This document shows positions 1-14,225 of a stretch of DNA of 64,000 bases, piece by piece. The translations under genes and the position numbers were made by a program. Below the pieces are notes generated by a model. It was not told the origin of the DNA, did no database searches, and saw only the letters and a list, made by a program, of their open reading frames with translations. The stretch is from Colletes latitarsis. Taxonomy: Eukaryota > Arthropoda > Insecta > Hymenoptera > Colletidae. Numbering within the stretch: position 1 is the first letter of the stretch; each line of letters opens with the position of its first letter. The stretch lies in NCBI RefSeq assembly GCF_051014445.1, contig NW_027488379.1, positions 806,001 through 870,000 of the forward strand, given 5' to 3'.

Positions 1-3000
1 GTCTTGATAAATATTTTAGAGGATAACGCGTGTTAGGTCTGGGTTAGGTCTAGGATTTGCCCTCATCAGGCTCATACTTTCGCATATTTCTCATACTCGT
101 TTGCTAGATCCTGGGCTTTTTCTGGATTGGATCACGTTGTAATGTTGTACCACACTGAAACTGTCATTTAAACGTGGTTTCCGTCAATATTTTATAGGAC
201 AACGCAAGTTAGGTCTGGGATAGTTCCGGGATTTGTCCTCATCAGGGTCATATTTTCGCGTTTCTCACATACTTGTTGCACAGACCCCTGGCTTTTTCTG
301 GTTTGGATCACGTAGTAATTTGGTACCACACTGAAACAGTCGCTTAACCCTGGTTTCGTTCAATATCTTAGAGGATAACGCATGTTAGGTCAAGGTTAGG
401 CCTGGGATTTGCCCTCATCACGGTCATACTTTCGCAGTTTTAACATACATGTTGACATGATCGAGGGTTTTTTCTGCTTTGGATCGCGTAGCAAAGTGGT
501 ACCACACTAAAACAGTCAATTAAACCTGGTTTCGAACAATGTTTTAGAGAATAACGCAAGTTATGCCTGGGATAGGTCTGGGATTTGCCCTCATCAGGCT
601 CATACTTTCGCGTTTTTCACATACTTGTTAAAGAGATCCTGGCCTTTTTCTGGATTGGATCACGTAGTAATGTGGTACCACACTGAAACAGTCCATTAAA
701 CCTGGTTTCGATCAATATTTTAGAGAATAATTCATGTTAGGTCTAGGTTAAGTCCGGGATTTGCTCTCATCGGGCTCATACTTTCGTATTCTTCACATAC
801 ATGTTGAACAGATCCTGGGCTTTCTTCTTGTTTGGATCACGTAGTAATGTGGTACCACACTGAAACAGTCGATTAAACCTGGTTTCGATCAATATTTTTG
901 AGGATAACGCATTATAGGTATATGTCAGGCCTGGGATTTGCTCTCATCAGGCTCGTACTTTCGCATTCTTCACATACTTGTTGAACAGATCTGGAGTTTT
1001 TTTCTGGTTTGCATCACGTAGTAAAGTAGTACCACACTGAAACAGTCAATTGAACCTGGTTTTGACCAATATCTCAGAGGACAACGCAAGTTAGGTCTGG
1101 GATAGGTCCGGGATTTGTCCCCATCAGGCACATACTTTCCCGTTTTTCACATACTTGTTGAACAGATCCTGGGTTTTTTCTGGTGTGGATCACGCAGTAA
1201 TGTGGTACCACACTGAAACAGTCCATTAAACCTGGCTTCGATCAACATTTTAGAGGATAACGCATGTTATGTCTAGGTTAGGCCTGGGATTTGTCCTCAT
1301 CAGGCTCATACTTTCGCGTTTATCACATACTTGTTTAACAGATCCTGGTTTTTTCCTGGTTTGGATCACGTAGTAATGTGGTACCACACTGAAACAGTCC
1401 ATTAAACCTGGTTTCGACCAATATTTTAGAGAATAACGCATTTTAGGTCTAGGTTAGTTCTGGGATTTGCTCTCATCAGGCTCGTACTTCCGCATATTTC
1501 TCATACTTGAGGGCCAGATTCTGGGCTTTTTCTGGTTTGAATCAGGTAGTAATGTGGTACCACACTGAAACAGTCCATTAAACCAGGTTTCGATCAATAT
1601 TTTAAAGGATAACGCATGTTATGTCTAGGTAAGGCCTGGCATCTGCCCTCATCAAACTCATACTTTCGTCATTCTTCACATACTTGTTGAACAGATCCTG
1701 GGCTTTTTCTGGTTTGGATCACGTTGTAATGTTGTACCACACTGAAACTGTCAGGTAAACGTGGTTTCCGTCAATATTTTAGAGGATAATACATGTTAGG
1801 TCTAGGTCAGATCTAGGATTTGCCGTCATCAGTCTCATACTTTCGCATTCTTCACATACTTCTTGAACAGATCCTGGGTTTTTTCTTGTTTCGATCACGT
1901 AGTAATGTGGTACCACTCTGAAACAGTCCATTAAACCTGGTTTCGATTAATATTTTAGAGAATAATTCATGTTAGGTCTAGGTTAGGTCTGGGATTTGCT
2001 CTCATCAGGCTCGTACTTTCGCATTCTTCACATACTTGTTGAACAGATCCTGGGTTTCCTCTGGTTTGGATCTCGTAGTAATGTGGTACCACACTGAAAC
2101 AGTCAATTAAACCTGGTCTTGATAAATACTTTAGAGGATAACGCGTGTTAGGTCTGGGTTAGGTCTAGGATTTGCCCTCATCAGGCTCATACATTCGCAT
2201 AATTCTCATACTTGTTTGCTAGATCCAGGCCTTTTTCTGGATTGGATCACGTTGTAATGTTGTACCACACTGAAACTGTCATTTAAACGTGGCTTCCGTC
2301 AATATTTTATAGGACAACGCAAGTTAGGTCTGGGATAGTTCTGGGATTTGCCCTAATCAGAGTCATATTTTAGCGTTTCTCACATACTTGTTGCACAGAC
2401 CCCTGGCTTTTTCTGGTTTGGATCACGTAATAATGTGGCACCACACTGAAACAGTCGATTAATCCTGGTTTCGATCAATATCTTAGAGGATAACGCATGT
2501 TAGGTCAAGGTTAGGCCTGGGATTTGCCCCCATCACGGTCATACTTTCGCTGTTTTAACATACATGTTGACCTGAGCGCGGGTTTTTTCGGCTTTGTATC
2601 ACGTAGCAAAGTGGTACCACACTAAAACAGTCGATTAAACCTGGTCTCGATTAATATTTTAGTGGATAAGACATGTTAGGTCTAGGTTAGGTCTGGGATT
2701 TGCCGTCATCAGGGTCATACTTTCGCAGTTTTAACGTACATGTCGACCTTATCGAGGGTTTTTTCTGGTTTGGATCATGTAGTAATGTGGTACCACACTG
2801 AAACAGTCCATTAAACCTGGTTTCTATCAATACTTTAGAGAAAAACGCATATTAGGTCTAGGTTAGGTCTGGGATTTGCTCTCATGAGGCTCGTACTATC
2901 GCATATTTCTCGTACTTGTTGGCTAGATCCTGGGCTTTTTCTGGATTGGATCACGTTGTAATGTTGTACCACACTGAAACTGTCATTTAAACGTGGTTTC

Positions 3001-4625
3001 TGTCAATATTTTACAGGATATCACATGTTAGGTCTAGGTTAGGCCTGGGATTTTCCCGCAACAGACTCATACTCTCGCATTCTTCACATACTTCTTGAAC
3101 AGATCCTAGGTTTTTTCTGGGTTCGATCACGTATTAATGTGGTACCACACTGAAGCAGACCATTAAACCTGGTTTCGAGTAATATTTTAGTGGATAACAC
3201 ATGTTAGGTCTAGGTTAGGTCTGGGATTTGCCCTCATCAGGGTCATACCTTCGCATTTTTCACATGCTTGTTGAACAGATCCTGTGCTTTTCTGGTTTGG
3301 GTAACGTAGTAATGTGGTACCACACTGGAACAGTCCATTAAACCTGGTTTCGATCAATATTTTAGAGAATAATTCATGTTAGGTCTAGGTTAGGCCTGGG
3401 ATTTTCCCTCATCAGGGTCATCCTTTCGCAGTTTTAACATACATGTTGACCTGAGCGAGGGTTTTTTCTGCATTGGATCACGTAGCAAAGTGGTACCACA
3501 CTAAAACAGTCAATTATACCTGGTTTCGATAAATATTTTAGAGGATAACGCAAGTTATGTCTGGGATAGGTCTGGGATTTGCCCTCATCAGGCTCATACT
3601 TTCGCATTCTACACATACTTGTTGAACAGATCCCTGGCTTTCTCTGGTTTGGATCACGTTGTGAAGTGGTACCACACTGAAACAGTCCATTAAACCTGGT
3701 TTCGATCAATACTTTAGAGATTAACGCATATTAGGTCTAGGTTAGGTCTGGGACTTGCTCTCATCAGGCTCGTACTATCGCATATTTCTCGTACTTTTTG
3801 AACAGATCCTAGGTTTTTTCTGGTTTCGATCACGTATTAATGTGGTACCACACTGAAACAGACCATTAAACCTGGTTTCGATTAATATTTTAGTGGATAA
3901 CGCAAGTTATGTCTGGGATAGGTCTGGGATTTGCCCTCATCAGGCTCATACTTTCGCATTCCTCACATACTTCTTGAACAGATCCTGGGTTTTTTCTGGT
4001 TTGGATCACGTAGTAATGTGGTACCACACTGAAACAGTCCATTAAACCTGATTTCGATCAATATTCTAGAGGATAACTCAAGTTATGTCTGGGATAGGTC
4101 TGGGATTTGCCCTCATCAGGCTCATACTTTCGCATTCTACACATACTTGTTGAACAGATCCCTGGCTTTCTCTGGTTTGGATCACGTTGTGAAGTGGTAC
4201 CACACTGGAACAGTACATTAAACCTGGTTTCGATCAATATTTTAGAGAATAATTCATGTTAGGTCTAGGTTAGGCCTGGGATTTTCCCTCATCAGGGTCA
4301 TCCTTTCGCAGTTTTAACATACATGTTGAACAGATCCCTGGCTTTCTCTGGTTTGGATCACGTTGTGAAGTGGTACCACACTGAAACTGACAATTAATCC
4401 TGGTTTCCGTCAATATTTTACAGGAGAACACATGTTAGGTCTCGGTTAGGTCTAGGAATTGCCCCCATCAGTCTCATACTTTCGCATCCTTCACATACTT
4501 CTTGAACAGATTCTGGGTCTTTTCTGGTTTTGATCACGTAGTAATGTGGTACCACACTGAAACAGTCGATTAAACCTGGTTTCGATTAATATTTTAGTGG
4601 ATAAGACATGTTAGGTCTAGGTTAG

Positions 4626-5857
4626 GTCTGGGATTTGCCGTCATCAGGGTCATACTTTCGCAGTTTTAACGTACATGTCGACCTTATCGAGGGTTTTTTC
4701 TGGTTTGGATCATGTAGTAATGTGGTACCACACTGAAACAGTCCATAAAACCTGGTTTCTATCAATACTTTAGAGAATAACGCATATTAGGTCTAGGTTA
4801 GGTCTGGGATTTGCTCTCATCAGGCTCGCACTATCGCATATTTCTCGTACTTGTTGGCTAGATCCTGGGCTTTTTCTGGATTGGATCACGTGTTAATGTG
4901 GTACCACACTGAAACTGTCAATTAAACCTGGTTTCCGTCAATATTTTAGAGGATAACGCATGTTAGGTCTAGGTTAGGCCTGGGATTTTCCCTCAACAGA
5001 CTCATACTCTCGCATTCTTCACATACTTCTTGAACAGACCCTAGGGTTTTTCTGGTTTCGATCACGTATTAATGTGGTACCACACTTAAACAGACCATTA
5101 AACCTGGTTTCGATTAATATTTTAGTGGATAACACATGTTAGGTCTAGGTTAGGTCTAGGATTTTCCCTCATCAGGGTCTTACTTTCGCAGCTTTAACAT
5201 ACATGTTGAACAGATCCCTGGATTTTGCTGGTTTGGATCACGTAGTAATGTGGTACCACACTGAAACAGTCCATTAAACCTGGTTTCTATCAATACTTTA
5301 GAGAATAACGCATATTAGGTCTAGGTTAGGTCTGGGATTTGCTCTCATCAGGCTCGTACTATCGCATATTTCTCGTACTTGTTGGCTAGATCCTGGGTTT
5401 TTTCTGCTTTGGATCACGTAGCAAAGTGGTACCACACTAAAACAGTCAATTAAACCTGGTTTCGATAAATATTTTAGAGGATAACGCAAGTTATGTCTGG
5501 GATAGGTCTGGGATTTGCCCTCATCAGGCTCATACTTTCGCATTCCTCACATACTTCTTGAACAGATCCTGGGTTTTTTCTGGTTTGGATCACGTAGTAA
5601 TGTGGTACCACACTGAAACAGTCCATTAAACCTGGTTTCGATCAATATTTTAGAGGATAACGCAAGTTATGTCTGGGATAGGTCTGGGATTTGCCCTCAT
5701 CAGGCTCATACTTTCGCTTTTTTCACATACTTGTTGAACAGATCCTGGGTTTTTTCTGGTTTGGATCACGTAGTAATGTGGTACCACACTGAAACTGACA
5801 ATTAATCCTGGTTTCCGTCAATATTTTACAGGATAACACATGTTAGGTCTCGGTTAA
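4626..5857 (+). repeat. 7-monomer HOR block, copy 1 (1,232 bp)
   Basis: This block recurs immediately downstream at an offset of exactly 1,232 bp (7 x 176). It holds characteristic variants such as gtccataaaacctgg (4,741), ggctcgcactatcg and gaacagaccctaggg. The left edge is fixed by gttaggtctg at 4,621 against gttaagtctg at 5,853. I noticed about five single-base differences from copy 2, for example at 4,946/6,178 (attttag against attctag). Confidence 0.85.
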
Positions 5858-7089
5858 GTCTGGGATTTGCCGTCATCAGGGTCATACTTTCGCAGTTTTA
5901 ACGTACATGTCGACCTTATCGAGGGTTTTTTCTGGTTTGGATCATGTAGTAATGTGGTACCACACTGAAACAGTCCATAAAACCTGGTTTCTATCAATAC
6001 TTTAGAGAATAACGCATATTAGGTCTAGGTTAGGTCTGGGATTTGCTCTCATCAGGCTCGCACTATCGCATATTTCTCGTACTTGTTGGCTAGATCCTGG
6101 GCTTTTTCTGGATTGGATCACGTGTTAATGTGGTACCACACTGAAACTGTCAATTAAACCTGGTTTCCGTCAATATTCTAGAGGATAACGCATGTTAGGT
6201 CTAGGTTAGGCCTGGGATTTTCCCTCAACAGACTCATACTCTCGCATTCTTCACATACTTCTTGAACAGACCCTAGGGTTTTTCTGGTTTCGATCACGTA
6301 TTAATGTGGTACCACACTTAAACAGACCATTAAACCTGGTTTCGAATAATATTTTAGTGGATAACACATGTTAGGTCTAGGTTAGGTCTAGGATTTTCCC
6401 TCATCAGGGTCTTACTTTCGCAGCTTTAACATACATGTTGAACAGATCCCTGGATTTTGCTGGTTTGGATCACGTAGTAATGTGGTACCACACTGAAACA
6501 GTCCATTAAACCTGGTTTCTATCAATACTTTAGAGAATAACGCATATTAGGTCTAAGTTAGGTCTGGGATTTGCTCTCATCAGGCTCGTACTATCGCATA
6601 TTTCTCGTACTTGTTGGCTAGATCCTGGGTTTTTTCTGCTTTGGATCACGTAGCAAAGTGGTACCACACTAAAACAGTCAATTAAACCTGGTTTCGATAA
6701 ATATTTTAGAGGATAACGCAAGTTATGTCTGGGATAGGTCTGGGATTTGCCCTCATCAGGCTCATACTTTCGCATTCCTCACATACTTCTTGAACAGATC
6801 CTGGGTTTTTTCTGGTTTGGATCACGTAGTAATGTGGTACCACACTGAAACAGTCCATTAAACCTGGTTTCGATCAATATTTTAGAGGATAACGCAAGTT
6901 ATGTCTGGGATAGGTCTGGGATTTGCCCTCATCAGGCTCATACTTTCGCTTTTTCCACATACTTGTTGAACAGATCCTGGGTTTTTTCTGGTTTGGATCA
7001 CGTAGTAATGTGGTACCACACTGAAACTGACAATTAATCCTGGTTTCCGTCAATATTTTACAGGATAACACATGTTAGGTCTCGGTTAA
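5858..7089 (+). repeat. 7-monomer HOR block, copy 2 (1,232 bp)
   Basis: Near-identical tandem copy of the preceding block. Similarity at this offset stops just after ctcggttaagtct at about 7,093, where copy 1 continues with gggatttgccgtc and this copy with aggatttgccctc. The junction between the copies therefore lies in a shared gttaagtct sequence, as expected for unequal exchange in monomer register. Confidence 0.85.
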
Positions 7090-9451
7090 GTCTAGGATTT
7101 GCCCTCATCAGTCTCATACTTTCGCATCCTTCACATACTTCTTGAACAGATTCTGGGTCTTTTCTGGTTTTGATCACGTAGTAATGTGGTACCACACTGA
7201 AACAGTCGATTAAACCTGGTTTCGATTAATATTTTAGTGGATAAGACATGTTAGGTCTAGGTTAGGTCTGGGATTTGCCGTCATCAGGGTCATACCTTCG
7301 CAGTTTTAACATACATGTCGACCTTATCGAGGGTTTTTTCTGCTTTGAATCACGAAGTAATGTGGTACCACACTGAAACAGTCCATTAAACCAGGTTTCG
7401 ATCAATACTTTAGAGAATAACGCATATTAGGTCTAGGTTAGGTCTGGTATTTGCTCTCATCAGGCTCGTAATATCGCATATTTCTCGTACTTGTTGGCTA
7501 GATCCTGGGCTTTTTCTGGATTGGATCACGTGTTAATGTGGTACCACACTGAAACTGTCAATTAAACCTGGTTTCTGTCAATATTTTAGAGGATAACGCA
7601 TGTTAGGTCTAGGTTAGGCCTGGGATTTTCCCCCAACAGACTCATACACTCACATTCTTCACATACTTCTTGAACAGATCCTAGGTTGTTTCTGGTTGCG
7701 ATCGCGTATTAATGTGGTACCACACTGAAACAGACCATTAAACCTGGTTTCGATTAATATTCTAGTGGATAACACATGTTAGGTCTAGGTTAGGTCTGGG
7801 ATTTTCCCTCATCAGGGTCATACTTTCGCAGTTTTAACATACATGCTGAACAGATCCCTGGATTTTGCTGGTTTGGATCACGTAGTAATGTGGTACCACA
7901 CTGGAACAGTCAATTAATCCTGCTTTCCATCAATATTTTTGAGGATAACACATGTTAGGTCTGGCCTAGACCTGGGATTTGCCCTCATCAGGGTCATTCT
8001 TTCGCAGTTTTAACATACATGTTGACCTGAGCGAGGGTTTTTTCTGGTTTGGATCGCGTAGTAATGTGGTACCACACTGAAACAGTCCATTAAACCTGGT
8101 TTCGATAAATATTTTAGAGGATAACGCAAGTTATGTCTGGGATTGGTCTGGGATTTGCCCTCATCAGGCTCATACTATCGCTTTTTCCACATACTTGTTG
8201 AACAGATCCTGGGTTTTTTCTGGTTTGGATCACGTAGTAATGTGGTACCACAATGAAACTGACAATTAATCCTGGTTTCCGTCAATATTTTACAGGATAA
8301 CACATGTTAGGTCTCGGTTAGGCCTAGGATTTGCCCTCATCAGTCTCATACTTTTGCATTCTTCACATACTTCTTGAACAGATTCTGGGTCTTTTCTGGT
8401 TTTGATCACGTAGTAATGTGGTACCACACTGAAACAGTCGATTAAACCTGGTTTCGATAATTATTTTAGAGGATAACGCACGTTAGGTCTGGGTTAGGTC
8501 TAGGATTAGCCCTCATCAGGGTCATACTTTCGCCGTTTTAACATGCATGTTGACCTGATCGAGGGTTTTTTCGGCATTGGATAACGTAGTAATGAGGTAC
8601 CAGACTGACACAGTCGATTAAACCTGGTTTCGATTAATATTTTAGAGGATAACGCATGTTATGTCTAGGTTAGGCATGGGATTTGCCCCCATCAGACTCA
8701 TACTTTCGCATTCTTCACATACTTGTTGAACAGATCCTCGGTTTTTTCTAGTTTGGATCACGTAGTAATGTGGTACCACACTGCAACATTCGGTTAAACC
8801 TTGTTTCGATCAACATTTTAGAGGATAACGCATGTTAGGTCTCGGTTAGGCATGGGATTTGCCCCCATCAGACTCATACTTTCGCATTCATCACATACCT
8901 GTTGAACAGATCCTCGGTTTTTTCTAGTTTGGATCACGTAGTAATGTTGTACGACACTGAAACAGTTCATTAAACCTGGATTCGATCAATATTTTTGAGA
9001 TGATAACGCTTGTTAGGTCTAGGTTAGGCCTGGGATTTGCCCCCATCAGAGTCATACTTTCGCATTCTTCACATACTTGTTGAACAGATCCTGGGTTTTT
9101 TCTAGTTTGGATCACGTAGTAATGTGGTACCACACAGAATCAGTCGATTAAACCTGGTATCGATCAATATTTTAGAGGATAACGCATGTTAGATCTCGGT
9201 TTGCTCTAGGACTTGCCCTCATCTGGGTCATACTTTCGCATATTTCTCATACTTGATGGTCAGATTCTGGGCTTTATCTGGTTTGGATCACGTGGTAATG
9301 TGGTATCACACTGAAACTGTCATTTAAACGTGGTTTCCGTCATTATTTTAGAGGATAACGCATGTCATGTCCAGGTTAGGCCTGGGATTTGCCCACATCA
9401 GACTCATACGTTCGCATTCCTCACATACTTGTTGAGCAGATCCTGGATTAT

Positions 9452-9897
9452 TTCTGGTTTGGATCACGTAGTAATGTGGTACCACACTGAAACAGACAAC
9501 TAAACCAGGTTTCGATCAATATTTTATAGGATAACGCAAGTTATGTCTGGGATAGGTCTGGGATTTGCCGTCATCAGGCTCATACTTTCGCATTCTTCAC
9601 ATACTTGTTGAACAGATCCTGGGTTTTTTCTAGTTTGGATCACGTGGTAATGTGGTATCACACTGAAACTGTCATTTAAACGTGGTTTCCGACAATATTT
9701 TAGAGGATAACACATGTTAGGTCTAGGTTAGGTCTAGGATTTGCCCTCATTAGACTCATACTTTCGCATTCTTCACATACTTCTGGAATAGATCCCGGGT
9801 TTTTTCTTGTTTCGATCACGTAGTAATGTGGTACCACACTGAAACAGACCATTAAACCTGGTTTCGTGTAATATTTTAGAGGATAACACATGTTAGG
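9452..9897 (+). repeat. 2.5-monomer segment, repeated 704 bp downstream (copy 1)
   Basis: Carries the marker acagacaactaaaccagg at about 9,484 and the marker ttctggaatagatcccggg at about 9,782. It matches 10,156-10,601 at an offset of 704 bp, which is four monomers, and diverges on both sides. Confidence 0.75.
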
Positions 9898-10155
9898 TCT
9901 AGGTTTGGTCTGGGATTTGCCCTCATCAGGGTCATACTTTCGCAGTTTTAACATACACGTTGACCTGATCGATGGTTTTTTCTGCTTTGGATCACGTCGT
10001 AAAGTGGTACAACACTGAAACAGTCAATTAAACCTGGTTTCGATCAATATTCTATAGGATAACGCAAGTTAGGTCTGGGACAGGTCTGGGATTTGCACTC
10101 ATCAGGGTCATATTTTCGCGTTTTTCACATACTTGTTGAACAGATCCCTGACTTT

Positions 10156-10601
10156 TTCTGGTTTGGATCACGTAGTAATGTGGTACCACACTGAAACAGA
10201 CAACTAAACCAGGTTTCGATCAATATTTTATAGGATAACGCAAGTTATGTCTGGGATAGGTCTGGGATTTGCCGTCATCAGGCTCATACTTTCGCATTCT
10301 TCACATACTTGTTGAACAGATCCTGGGTTTTTTCTAGTTTGGATCACGTGGTAATGTGGTATCACACTGAAACTGTCATTTAAACGTGGTTTCCGACAAT
10401 ATTTTAGAGGATAACACATGTTAGGTCTAGGTTCGGTCTAGGATTTGCCCTCATTAGACTCATACTTTCGCATTCTTCACATACTTCTGGAATAGATCCC
10501 GGGTTTTTTCTTGTTTCGATCACGTAGTAATGTGGTACCACACTGAAACAGACCATTAAACCTGGTTTCGTGTAATATTTTAGAGGATAACACATGTTAG
10601 G
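10156..10601 (+). repeat. 2.5-monomer segment, copy 2 of the 704-bp spaced pair
   Basis: Matches 9,452-9,897 with very few differences (for example gttcggtct against gttaggtct). It runs directly into a further duplicate of its last monomer. Confidence 0.75.
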
Positions 10602-10774
10602 GCTAGGTTAGGTCTAGGATTTGCCCTCATTAGACTCATACTTTCGCATTCTTCACATACTTCTGGAATAGATCCCGGGTTTTTTCTTGTTTCGATCACG
10701 TAGTAATGTGGTACCACACTGAAACAGACCATTAAACCTGGTTTCGTGTAATATTTTAGAGGATAACACATGTT
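10399..10774 (+). repeat. Adjacent near-identical monomer doublet
   Basis: The monomer carrying cttctggaatagatcccggg occurs at about 10,422-10,597 and again at 10,598-10,773, almost unchanged. Related monomers lie at about 9,718 and 11,302. Neighbouring monomers elsewhere in the domain are much less alike, so this is a very recent single-monomer duplication. Confidence 0.75.
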
Positions 10775-12122
10775 AGGTCTAGGTTAGATCTGGGATTTGC
10801 CCTCATCAGGATCATACTTTTGCAGTTTTAACATACGTGTTGAACAGATCATGGGTTTTTTCTGGTTTGGATCACGTAGTAATGTGGTGCCACACTGATA
10901 CAGTCGATTTTTCCTGGTTTCGATCAATATTTCAGAGGGTAACGCATGTTAGGTGTAGGTTTGGCCTGGGATTTGCTCCTATCAGATTCATACTTTCGCA
11001 TTCTTCACATACTTGTTGAACAGATCCTGGGTTTTTTCTGGTTTGGATCACGTAGTAATGTGGTACCACACAGAAACAGTCGATTAAACCTGGTATCGAT
11101 CAATATTTTCGAGGATAACGCATGTTAGGTCTCGGTTTGCTCCAGGATTTGCCCTCATCTGGGTCATACTTTCGCATATTTCTCATACTTGATGGTCAGA
11201 TTCTGGGCTTTTTCTGGTTTGGATCACGTGGTAATGTGGTATCACACTGAAACTGTCATTTAAACGTGGTTTCCGTCAATATTTTAGAGGATAACACATG
11301 TTAGGTCTAGGTTATGTCTAGGATTTGCCCTCATTAGACTCATACTTTCGCATTCTTCACATACTTCTGGAATAGATCCTCTGTTTTTTCTTGTTTCGAT
11401 CACGTAGTAATGTGGTACCACACTGAAATATACCATTAAACCTGGTTTCGAGTAATATTTTAGAGGATAACACACGTTAGGTCTAGGTTAGGTCAGGGAT
11501 TTGCCCTCATCAGGGTCATACTTGCGCAGTTTTAACGTATATGTTGACCTGAGCGTGTGTTTTTTCTGCATTGGATCGCGTAGCAAAGTGGTACCACACT
11601 AAAACAGTCAATTAAACCTGGTTTCGAACAATGCTTTAGAGGATAACGCAAGTTATGTCTGGGATAGGTCTGGGATTTGCCCTCATCAGGCTCATACTTT
11701 CGTGTCTTCCTCATACTTGATGGTCAGATTCTGGGCTTTTTCTGGTTTGGATCACGTAGTAATGTGGTACCACACTGAAACAGTCCATTAAACCTGGTTT
11801 CGATCAATATTTTAGAGGATAACGCATGTCATGTCCAGGTTAGGCCTGGGATTTGCCCACATCAGACTCATACTTTCGCATTCTTCACATACTTGTTGAG
11901 CAGATCCTGGATTTTTTCTGGTTTGGATCACGTAGTAATGTGGTACCACACTGAAACAGACAACTAAACCAGGTTTCGATGAATATTTTATATGATAACG
12001 CAAGTTATGTCTGGGATAGGTCTGGGATTTGCCGTCATCAGGCTCATACTTTCGCATTTTTCACATACTTGTTGAAGAGATCCTGGGCTTTTTCTGGATT
12101 GGATCACGTAGTAATATGGTAC

Positions 12123-13641
12123 CGCACTCAAACAGTCAATTAAACCTGGTTTCGATCAATATTTTAGAGGATAACGCAAGTTAGGTCTTGGATAGGTCTG
12201 GGATCTGCCCTCATCAGGCTCATACCTTCGCATTTTTCACATACCTGTTGAACAGATCCTGGGTTTTTCTGTTTTGGATCACGTAGTAATATGGCACCAC
12301 ACTGAAACAGTCCATTAAACCTGGTTTCGATCAATATTTTAGAGGATAACGCATGTTAGGTATAGGTTAGGCCAGGGATTTGCCCTCATCGGGGTCATCC
12401 TTTCGCAGTTTTAACATACATGTTGACCTGAGCGAGGGTTTTTTCTGCTTTGGATCACGTAGCAAAGTGGTACCACACTAAAACAGTCAATTAAACCTGG
12501 TTTCGATAAATATTTTGGAGGATAACGCAAGTTATGTCTGGGATAGGTCTGGGATTAGCCCTCATCAGGCTCATACTTTCGCGTTTTTCACATACTTGTT
12601 GAAGAGATCCTGGTCTTTTGCTGGATTGGATCACGTAGTAATGTGGTACCACACTGAAACAGTCCATTAAACCTGGTTTCGATCAATATATTGGAGAATA
12701 ATTCATGTTAGGTCTAGGTTAGGTCTGGGATTTGCCCTCATCAGGATCATACTTTTGCAGTTTTCACATACCTGTTGAACAGATTCTGGGTTTTTCTGGT
12801 TTGGATCACGTAGTAATGTGGTACCGCACTCAAACAGTCAACTAAACCTGGTTTCCACCAATATTTTTGAGGATAACGCATGATAGGTCTAGGTTAGGCC
12901 TGGGATTTTCCCTCATCAGACTCATACTTTCGCATTCTTCACATACTTGCTGAACAGATCCTGGGTTTTTTCTGGTTTGGATCACGTAGTAATGTGGTAC
13001 TACACTGAAACAGTCAATTAAACCTGGTTTCGATGAATATTTTAGAGGATAACGCAAGTTAGGTTTTGTATAGGTCTGGGATCTGCCCTCATCAGGCTCA
13101 TACCTTCGCATTTTTCACATACCTGTTGAACAGATCCTGGGTTTTTCTGGTTTGGATCACGTAGTAATATGGCACCACACTGAAACAGTCCATTAAACCT
13201 GGTTTCGATCAATATTTTAGAGGATAGCGCATGTTAGGTCTAGGTTAGGCCAGGGATTTGCCCTAATCGGGGTCATCCTTTCGCAGTTTTAACATGCATG
13301 TTGACCTGAGCGAGGGTTTTTTCTGCTTTGGATCACGTAGCAAAGTGGTACCACACTAAAACCGTCAATTAAACCTGGTTTCGATAAATATTTTAGAGGA
13401 TAACGCAAGTTATGTCTGGGATAGGTCTGGGATTAGCCCTCATCAGGCTCATTCTTTCGCGTTTTACACATACTTGTTGAAGAGATCCTGGTGTTATGCT
13501 GGATTGGATCACGTAGTAATGTGGTACCACACTGAAACAGTACATTAAACCTGGTTTCGATCAATATTTTGGAGAATAATTCATGTTAGGTCTAGGTTAG
13601 GTCTGGGATTTGCCCTCATCAGGATCATACTTTTGCAGTTT
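12123..13641 (+). repeat. 5-monomer HOR, about 1.7 copies (878-bp period)
   Basis: The segment 12,123-12,763 matches 13,001-13,641 at an offset of 878 bp. Shared markers are atggcaccacactgaaac (12,292 and 13,170), gccagggatttgccct with tcggggtcatcc, gaagagatcctgg followed by a variant ctggattgg, and ttggagaataattcatg (12,691 and 13,569). The copies have diverged at several bases, so this duplication is older than the 7-monomer pair. Confidence 0.75.
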
Positions 13642-14225
13642 TAACATACATGTTGAACAGATCCCTGGATTTTTCTGGTTTGGATCACGTAGTAATGTGG
13701 TGCTACACTGAAACAGTCAATTAAACCTGGTTTCGATCAACATTTTAGAGGATAACACATTTTACGTCTGGGTTAGGTCCAGGATTTGCCCTCATCAGTC
13801 TCATACATTCGCATTCTTCACATACTTGTTGAACAGAACCTGGGTCTTTTCTGGTGTGGATCCCGTAGTAATGTGGTACCACACTGAAACAGTCAATTAA
13901 ACCTGGTTTCCATCAATGTTTTAGAGCATAACACATGTTAGGTCTGGGTTAGGTCCTGGATTTGCCCTCATCAGTCTCATACCTTCGCATTTTTCACATA
14001 CTTGCTGAACAGATCCTGGGTTTTTCTGGTTTGGATCACGTAGTAATGTGGTACCACGCTCAAACAGTCAACTAAACCAGGTTTCCATCAATATCTTTGA
14101 GGATAACGCATGTTAGGTCTAGGTTAGGCCTGGGATTTTCCCTCATCAGACACATACTTTCGCATTCTTCACATACTTGTTGAACAGATCCTGGGTTTTT
14201 TCTGGTTTGGATCACGTAGTAATGT

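Noticed and set aside
9524..9715. Recurrent reverse-strand open frames of about 63 codons (also at 10,228, 21,107, 31,146, 40,147, 48,060 and many others)
   Set aside because: All start at the cat of cgcatg or cacatg and stop at the tta of ttttag one monomer away, so they are the same 192-base stretch of the repeat (176 + 16). The frame shifts in each next monomer, neighbours break it freely, and there is no promoter or splice context.
10837..11019. Forward-strand open frames of about 60 codons (also 19,207, 27,660, 35,761, 43,747, 50,782)
   Set aside because: They are satellite monomers read in a chance frame, and near-identical copies appear only where the DNA block itself is duplicated. 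No sign of coding constraint was seen.
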